From Bacteroidales bacterium (GTDB taxonomy: Bacteria > Bacteroidota > Bacteroidia > Bacteroidales > JAADJA01): a DNA stretch of 10,436 nucleotides. Both the position numbers and the translations under genes were made by a program. Positions 6,005 through 10,436 of the stretch are shown one piece after another (within the stretch, counting starts at the first letter, position 1; each line of letters starts with the position of its first letter). Under the pieces are notes generated by a model. The model was not told the DNA's origin, made no database searches, and was given only the letters and a program-made list of their open reading frames with translations. The stretch lies in NCBI GenBank assembly GCA_021106665.1, contig JAIOTR010000277.1, positions 1-10,436 of the forward strand, read 5' to 3'.

Positions 6005-7639
6005 TTAATACTTTAACTTATATAATTCAGCTCTTTTGAGTAATGATGTATGGATTTTTTCATAATTATTTTTAAGAACAACTTTTACTTTGTCATTCTT
6101 ATCAATAGAATGAAAATTTGTTGCGCCCCAAATTATCACATATTCAATTGTTTTTTTCGGAAGAGTTACATCTGTACTTGAACAATAATTGCAGAAATTT
6201 TTAAGATTGGTTGTGCCCAGGTAGACAGCCGGGCGTTTTTCTAAATTCCATATCAGCGGGAAGTTGCCGTTACATTCGGGTCCGGCTGCATTAAGAATGG
6301 GTTTATCAACACAGGCATAATATTGAAAATGTAGTTGACGCCAACTTGGCATATAATTAAATGAATAAACAATTGAGTTGGGTACAATAAATTCTTGTAT
6401 TTCTTTTAATTCTGCAATCGCTTTACTTGCTCTGTCAAGGCTTTTATGCTGATAAGCTCTTGTATTAATAGAATAAATAATAATAATAGTAATTGTTAAA
6501 AATGAAATCAGGTAGGGATATTTCTGAGCGCTTAACCAGGTAATAAAAAACAGAAATAGTAAAATACTTAACCGATTCGATATGTTTCCTGCTGATAAAC
6601 GATCCGGAACTATTAAATATAACGCAAGAAATGCGAATGTTAACAAAAGCCAGAAATCGTTTTTATTAAAATACCTGAAGAGTGATCCATCCTGATTTGA
6701 TTTACTATTTTTTCTTTTTACTATTCGATCAACAACAGCAAAAATGAATAAAAAACAGAGCAGGAGAAATAGCATATTATTTTCAGCGCCCTCTATTTTA
6801 GTATGAAAACCAATCAGGGATCTTATATCATAAAGATTTATGATAAGTTCATCAAAAGGCAGTTTTAAATATGCTGAATAACCACTGAAACTAATCCAGT
6901 ATTTATAAGCCAGAATTAAGCTTGCCGAAGAGGCGAAAACCAGAAAAACTATCTTTTTTACATTTAGTCTTATTAAATCCTTTTTGTTTTTCTTATCAAG
7001 AAGAATACTTAAAAAGGATATGAGCATATAAAAAACAAGGGAAGCCCCAAAGAACACAAAAACAAAAAAGTGTGATAAATAAAGTAAGACTAAAAGGAGC
7101 AGAAAAATAAAGAATTTGGAAATATTCAATTTGTTTTCAATTTTTAGCCAATATCCAAAAGCAAACAGCATAACTGCCGTTGCAAAGCAATAATTATAAT
7201 ATCCAAGGTGGTAAAGCACGGTGTAAGAAAAGGGAAATATAAGAAAACTGATAAACGAAGATTTATTATTAATTGAAATTACCAAATACCTAAAAGAAAA
7301 AGCAATTCCAATCAGGTAAGTGGCAAGCAGGAATTTTTCAGCAAGCCATCCCGGTAAAAATAGATGATAAACCGATAGTAAAAAATGGCCTACCCAGTTT
7401 CCAACAATGATATCGTTGATTTTGAAAAACTGTTCAAAAAGTTCGTTTGATCTCCATAGCTCTCCGATTACCCTTGAAACATAAAGGTGTTGAGGGCCAT
7501 CAAGAGAACTTGTGTATTTTACTAGAAATAATGGTAAAAGATTTAGTAGGGAGAATAGAATGAACAGGTATTTCTCAACCGATTCACTTTTCCGGTTTGT
7601 GATACTACTAAATACTTTTTGTTGTCGTAAAAATTTCAT
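6005..7639 (-). CDS. Polytopic membrane protein, GT-C glycosyltransferase-like
   Basis: I place the start at 7639 rather than at the upstream in-frame Met at 7711. The later ATG has AAAGGGG five bases before it, begins 17 bp after the upstream stop, and avoids a 55-bp overlap whose extra 24 residues are Lys/Arg-rich and unlike a conserved N-terminus. The resulting 544-residue protein has about 11-12 hydrophobic segments, from residue ~21 to ~392, then a soluble C-terminal part of ~150 residues. After the first membrane segment comes an extracytoplasmic loop with SSLDGPQHLY (residues ~44-53), where GT-C enzymes carry acidic catalytic residues. A conserved-looking VPDRLSAGNISNR lies before the last membrane pair. 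This layout fits GT-C glycosyltransferases, which use polyprenyl-phosphate sugars outside the inner membrane. I do not recognise a specific family, and a polymerase or ligase of similar shape is possible. The C-terminal part has Cys-x2-Cys (NFCNYC), perhaps a disulfide. Confidence 0.7.
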   Translation of the reverse strand: MKFLRQQKVFSSITNRKSESVEKYLFILFSLLNLLPLFLVKYTSSLDGPQHLYVSRVIGELWRSNELFEQFFKINDIIVGNWVGHFLLSVYHLFLPGWLAEKFLLATYLIGIAFSFRYLVISINNKSSFISFLIFPFSYTVLYHLGYYNYCFATAVMLFAFGYWLKIENKLNISKFFIFLLLLVLLYLSHFFVFVFFGASLVFYMLISFLSILLDKKNKKDLIRLNVKKIVFLVFASSASLILAYKYWISFSGYSAYLKLPFDELIINLYDIRSLIGFHTKIEGAENNMLFLLLCFLFIFAVVDRIVKRKNSKSNQDGSLFRYFNKNDFWLLLTFAFLALYLIVPDRLSAGNISNRLSILLFLFFITWLSAQKYPYLISFLTITIIIIYSINTRAYQHKSLDRASKAIAELKEIQEFIVPNSIVYSFNYMPSWRQLHFQYYACVDKPILNAAGPECNGNFPLIWNLEKRPAVYLGTTNLKNFCNYCSSTDVTLPKKTIEYVIIWGATNFHSIDKNDKVKVVLKNNYEKIHTSLLKRAELYKLKY

Positions 7640-7651
7640 TATAGCCCCTTT
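7640..7651 (-). promoter_or_regulatory. Ribosome binding site that decides the start of the GT-C-like gene
   Basis: On the minus strand AAAGGGG (7651-7645) is followed by CTATA and then ATG at 7639. This is one of the few clear purine-rich sites in the window and favours 7639 over 7711 as the start. Confidence 0.6.
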
Positions 7652-7656
7652 ATTTT

Positions 7657-8637
7657 TTATTCGGACTGTTTTACAATTTGTTCTTTTCTTGGTTTTAGAT
7701 AATAATCCCAATTGTTTCCAATTTTATCTAAGCAATGTTCAAGTGCTTGTTCAAGCGGTGTAGGAATAAAATCAAGATCATTTTTAATAGCGGTTGTATC
7801 AAGCCTTGAATCCTGTAAAATCCCTTTCACATGTTCGGAGGTAAACAAAGGAACTTTTTGTGTTTTCTGGAAAATCTTACCCAAGGCTTTGGCAAATAAT
7901 GGTGGAACAGGGATAAATATTTTATTTTGCTTTTTAATTTTAATAATCAGTGAAATGAAATCTTTAAATGAAATAACAGTATCTCCTGCGATTTCATAAA
8001 TCTTTCGATAAGACCTGGGCTCATTGATTGATTTAACAATATATTTCGCGAAATCTTCAACAAAAATCGGATGCTGTGTTTGTTTTCCTCTTCCAATCAG
8101 AGGAATGAAAAAGGGTATCCGAAATACATTTTTAAGAACTCTGTTCAGGCCAAGACTTTCTGGCCCCATTATCATGGCCGGGATAAAAACTGTATAATTG
8201 AAGTTAGATTCTGTAAGATAATTTTGGCCAATAAGCTTGGTTTCGCCGTATGGCCCTTTTATTTTTTTTAAAACAACTACACTGCTTATTTGTATAATTC
8301 TGTCAATACCGACTTTCTTTGCAAAATTAATCAGGTTTTGTACTCCATTTGCATTTACAGCAAAGTTGCTATTGTAATCAGAGCTTCCGAGAAGCGCAGC
8401 CAAATTAAGAATTCCAATTACGTCTTTATTTTTCGTGGCCCTAAGCAGTTGTTCGTTGGTGGTATGCTCCTTTGTTATGTCGAAGTCAATATATTCAATA
8501 TGTTCATTTTTGATTATTCTTGAGGCAAAGTGATTATGCTTTAATCCGATTACCTTGTAATTTTGGTTTAACAGCTCTTTGCAAACATAATAACCAAGAT
8601 ATCCGTTAGCTCCAGTTACAATAACAAATTTATTCAT
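7657..8637 (-). CDS. Extended short-chain dehydrogenase/reductase, NAD-dependent epimerase/dehydratase-like
   Basis: This 326-residue protein has the Rossmann nucleotide-binding motif TGANGYLG (8-15, G-x2-G-x2-G), an acidic DFDI at 51-54 following beta strand 3, NLAA (78-81), ISSVVV (117-122) carrying the catalytic-type Ser, and PYGETK (129-134) with Tyr130 and Lys134 as the Y-x3-K pair. IPAMIMGPES (152-161) and HPIFVEDFAKYIV (189-201) are also typical of nucleotide-sugar epimerases, dehydratases and reductases. The catalytic set is complete, so it should be an active cytoplasmic NAD(P) enzyme. Its place among glycan genes points to modification of a nucleotide- or lipid-linked sugar, but the exact reaction cannot be read from sequence. 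It starts 12 bp after the flippase-like gene and is followed 17 bp later by the GT-C-like gene, consistent with one transcript. Confidence 0.9.
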   Translation of the reverse strand: MNKFVIVTGANGYLGYYVCKELLNQNYKVIGLKHNHFASRIIKNEHIEYIDFDITKEHTTNEQLLRATKNKDVIGILNLAALLGSSDYNSNFAVNANGVQNLINFAKKVGIDRIIQISSVVVLKKIKGPYGETKLIGQNYLTESNFNYTVFIPAMIMGPESLGLNRVLKNVFRIPFFIPLIGRGKQTQHPIFVEDFAKYIVKSINEPRSYRKIYEIAGDTVISFKDFISLIIKIKKQNKIFIPVPPLFAKALGKIFQKTQKVPLFTSEHVKGILQDSRLDTTAIKNDLDFIPTPLEQALEHCLDKIGNNWDYYLKPRKEQIVKQSE

Positions 8638-8649
8638 AGTGATTTAATC

Positions 8650-9603
8650 TTAATTTACAGGTTCGTTTTTTGGAGTTTTTAAATTCAAAAAGATCTGTCC
8701 CAAAATGAGCGCAATTATTCCTCCTCCAATTTGCGCCACCAGAAAAATCAATCCTGACAAGGCTAAAACCTGTACTTCCGAAAAAGCTTTAAAAACATAT
8801 AGAAAAGTTAGTTCTCTTGTGCCGAGCCCCATAACGGTAATTGGTAGCATATTTAGCAATCCGGCAATGGCAACACCTCCCGAAACAGTTAAAAAAGAAA
8901 TTGGAAGATCTATACCCAAAGCCAAAAAATAACAGGAAATAAAATAAGACAGGTTGCTAACTAACGCCAAAATAACAATTATTAATATTTCCTTTTTTGT
9001 GCGAAACTTAAACGATCCTGAAATATTTTTAACCAATTTATCAATCCATGTATAAATCTTTTTTGATCCAATTAGTAAAATAGCGACAATAAAGATTATT
9101 ACACCCCCTAAAAGGATCAAAAAACTAAGAAGAGGACTTATTATTATAAGATTTGCCCAAATTAATGCACAGGCTGCAATGATGATAAAAAATCCAATAT
9201 CCAAACCGCGTTCAGCTAAAACCCTTACTCCCGAAGCGATTACTTTTTCTTTTTTATTTTGATATCCCGCTTTCATTAATTCCCCAATTCGGCCAGGGGT
9301 GATCACCCCCATGGCATAACTTTCAAAAAATTCACCCAGGCTTTGAAAAATGGACGCCTTGTTTTTGCTACCATTATTTAGTATGTGCCAACGATATCCT
9401 TTAACCAGCAAAAGGATGATCTGGAAAAAAATGGCAACCAGCAAAAATAACAGGTTTACTTTTTTGATGTGTTCCCATATTGCTGCAAGGTCAACATTAA
9501 ACAAAACAATGATAAAAATAGTGATGCCCAATATTCTCAAAAGAGAGAACCACTTGATTTTCTTGGTCTTTTTACTTTCTCTATTTGATTTTTCTCTCGG
9601 CAT
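8650..9603 (-). CDS. UPF0104 / lysylphosphatidylglycerol synthase TM-region family membrane protein (flippase-like)
   Basis: This 317-residue protein has a basic N-terminal tail and about seven to eight hydrophobic segments. Family landmarks are visible: MGVITPGRIGELMKA (98-112), a conserved RVLAERGLD with Glu131/Arg132/Asp135, and LPITVMGLGTRE (253-264). This is the membrane part that MprF uses to flip lysyl-phosphatidylglycerol; here it stands alone, without the soluble aminoacyl-transfer domain, and at the normal size of the stand-alone family. Stand-alone members are common in polysaccharide and lipid-glycan loci, and a role in moving or handling lipid-linked intermediates is plausible but not proven. 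It is separated by 41 bp from the FrhB-like gene upstream and by 12 bp from the SDR gene downstream. The start has only a distant AAAGGA about 19 bases upstream, usual for this phylum. Confidence 0.87.
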   Translation of the reverse strand: MPREKSNRESKKTKKIKWFSLLRILGITIFIIVLFNVDLAAIWEHIKKVNLLFLLVAIFFQIILLLVKGYRWHILNNGSKNKASIFQSLGEFFESYAMGVITPGRIGELMKAGYQNKKEKVIASGVRVLAERGLDIGFFIIIAACALIWANLIIISPLLSFLILLGGVIIFIVAILLIGSKKIYTWIDKLVKNISGSFKFRTKKEILIIVILALVSNLSYFISCYFLALGIDLPISFLTVSGGVAIAGLLNMLPITVMGLGTRELTFLYVFKAFSEVQVLALSGLIFLVAQIGGGIIALILGQIFLNLKTPKNEPVN

Positions 9604-9644
9604 TTTGTAAATATTATTTTTTCCTTTAAACTAAAAATAGTTTT

Positions 9645-10436
9645 TTAACTGAGTTTTTCTCTTTTTATTTTGTGGGTTGATTTTTTCCAGAATGTTCTTG
9701 ATTTTTCAAAGATACCACCAATAATATGTGGAGGAATTTTTTCGACCAGGAATCGGGCAGGCTTTGTGCCAAAAACAACAAACATAATATCAATCATTAC
9801 CTCCATCAGATATCGGCTGAAAGAGAATCCTTTATTTATGTACCCGTAATCAGGAATTTCAAGCCCCATCCACTTCCTGTATTTCATCCTGATAAAAGTG
9901 CCTCTTTTCTTCAGGTCATAACCATGAGAGTGCATTGTAATGGCTTCGTCAATTTCAATTTGGCTCAATGAAATTTTATTCTCCTTCATCATTTCGTCAA
10001 GAATTTCTTGTCCCTTTTCCGATCGGGAAATTACCATAGAAAATCCTTTTCCTCTTTCTTCATAAACAGGCGCCCAGGCATCTCCTCCTGATATATCAGT
10101 AAATTCGTTACTGAGGTCTGTGCATAAAAGGCTGTTTTTTAATATATGAAAAGGGATCAGGTAGTTAGCATGAAATTTTGGCAATTCAATAATCCTGCCC
10201 GACTTCAACTCCACCCTCATATTTCCAGGCCACTCACCATAGCGAAAATAAAGTTTATTTATTTGGGTGTAATCCTTTTCCCCATATGACCTCAAAAAGC
10301 TTCTCACAGAAGAAAAGTGAAGGGTGTTTCCGTAAAATGGCCCCAAAATGTATTTAATATTATTAACAGATGGGTCACTAATCTCTTGTAATTTTCTAAT
10401 GGATTGAACCTGTCCCGGCAATCCGACATAAGCGAG
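9645..10436 (-). CDS. FrhB-like (coenzyme F420 hydrogenase/dehydrogenase beta subunit family) protein, cysteine-poor, 5'-truncated by window edge
   Basis: The frame is open to the window edge: five codons (L-A-Y-V-G) precede the TTG at 10421, which is therefore an internal Leu codon. The visible 263 residues show the FrhB C-terminal plan: VGLPGQVQSIRKL, LGPFYGNTLHF, RYGEWPGNMRVEL, then NSLLCTDLSNEFTDISGGDAW and a Ser-Arg-Ser-Glu-Lys-Gly segment. In usual members the first is GxPCQ, the second FCG and the third RCxxC-D. Here they read PGQ, FYG and NSLLC, so only one Cys (codon 10122-10124) remains. FrhB proteins in F420 enzymes bind flavin and iron-sulfur clusters; bacterial homologues sit in exopolysaccharide loci beside pyruvyl- and glycosyltransferases. 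The loss of ligands suggests this one lacks at least the usual cluster. Residues ~180-263 are basic and unlike the core. Family call is good; function is open. The N-terminal ferredoxin-like half lies outside the window. Confidence 0.8.
   Translation of the reverse strand, partial: LAYVGLPGQVQSIRKLQEISDPSVNNIKYILGPFYGNTLHFSSVRSFLRSYGEKDYTQINKLYFRYGEWPGNMRVELKSGRIIELPKFHANYLIPFHILKNSLLCTDLSNEFTDISGGDAWAPVYEERGKGFSMVISRSEKGQEILDEMMKENKISLSQIEIDEAITMHSHGYDLKKRGTFIRMKYRKWMGLEIPDYGYINKGFSFSRYLMEVMIDIMFVVFGTKPARFLVEKIPPHIIGGIFEKSRTFWKKSTHKIKREKLS

Noticed and set aside
8705..8932. Plus-strand open frame of 75 codons opposite the flippase-like gene
   Set aside because: It is a mirror of a well-supported membrane protein gene, with no promoter or ribosome binding site of its own.
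8650..9603. Full MprF-type lysyl-phosphatidylglycerol synthase
   Set aside because: The protein ends right after the membrane region and lacks the C-terminal aminoacyl-transfer domain.
9628..9643. Hairpin AAACTA/TAGTTT between the FrhB-like and flippase-like genes as a terminator
   Set aside because: The 6-bp stem is almost entirely A/T and in the direction of transcription is followed by AAAGG rather than a T run.

Overview
The window looks like chromosomal DNA from an AT-rich member of the Bacteroidota, most likely an environmental Bacteroidales-type organism. By eye the DNA is clearly AT-rich. The proteins are of types common in that phylum: a C69 dipeptidase, a membrane-anchored coiled-coil protein, and an MBOAT/AlgJ-like pair. 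Start codons mostly lack strong Shine-Dalgarno sequences, and TATCTTTG, which fits the Bacteroidota -7 consensus TAnnTTTG, occurs upstream of two transcription units. No rRNA, tRNA, CRISPR array, insertion sequence or integrase is visible.

Left part, plus strand (1-2706). The window opens inside a peptidase family C69 dipeptidase that has lost its N-terminal catalytic end to the window edge. A probable intrinsic terminator follows it. Next comes a separately promoted gene for a 312-residue protein with one membrane anchor, a coiled coil and a C-terminal beta-rich domain, closed by a strong intrinsic terminator at 2671-2706. These two genes look like ordinary chromosomal background.

Right part, minus strand (2730-10436). 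Six genes run leftward toward that terminator. In transcription order they are: an FrhB-like protein lacking most of the family's cysteines (partial), a UPF0104/LPG-synthase-TM flippase-like membrane protein, an extended SDR nucleotide-sugar epimerase/dehydratase-like protein, a large polytopic GT-C-like membrane protein, an MBOAT O-acyltransferase of the AlgI type, and an AlgJ/AlgX-like SGNH-fold protein. The first four are tightly spaced. A 240-bp gap then separates them from the MBOAT/AlgJ pair, which is spaced by only 5 bp. That gap holds two nearly identical 15-bp dyads in inverted orientation, which look like operator sites.

Inferred role: this is the downstream end of an envelope glycan or exopolysaccharide locus. 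The SDR would make or modify a sugar, the GT-C-like protein would transfer a lipid-linked sugar at the outer face of the inner membrane, the UPF0104 protein would act on membrane lipids or translocation, and the MBOAT/AlgJ pair would O-acylate the glycan in the periplasm. The unusual points are the cysteine-poor FrhB-like protein, a 54-residue triplicated module at the C-terminus of the AlgJ-like protein together with a Gly in place of the usual catalytic Asp, and the paired dyads before the acylation genes. The rest of the locus probably lies beyond position 10436.
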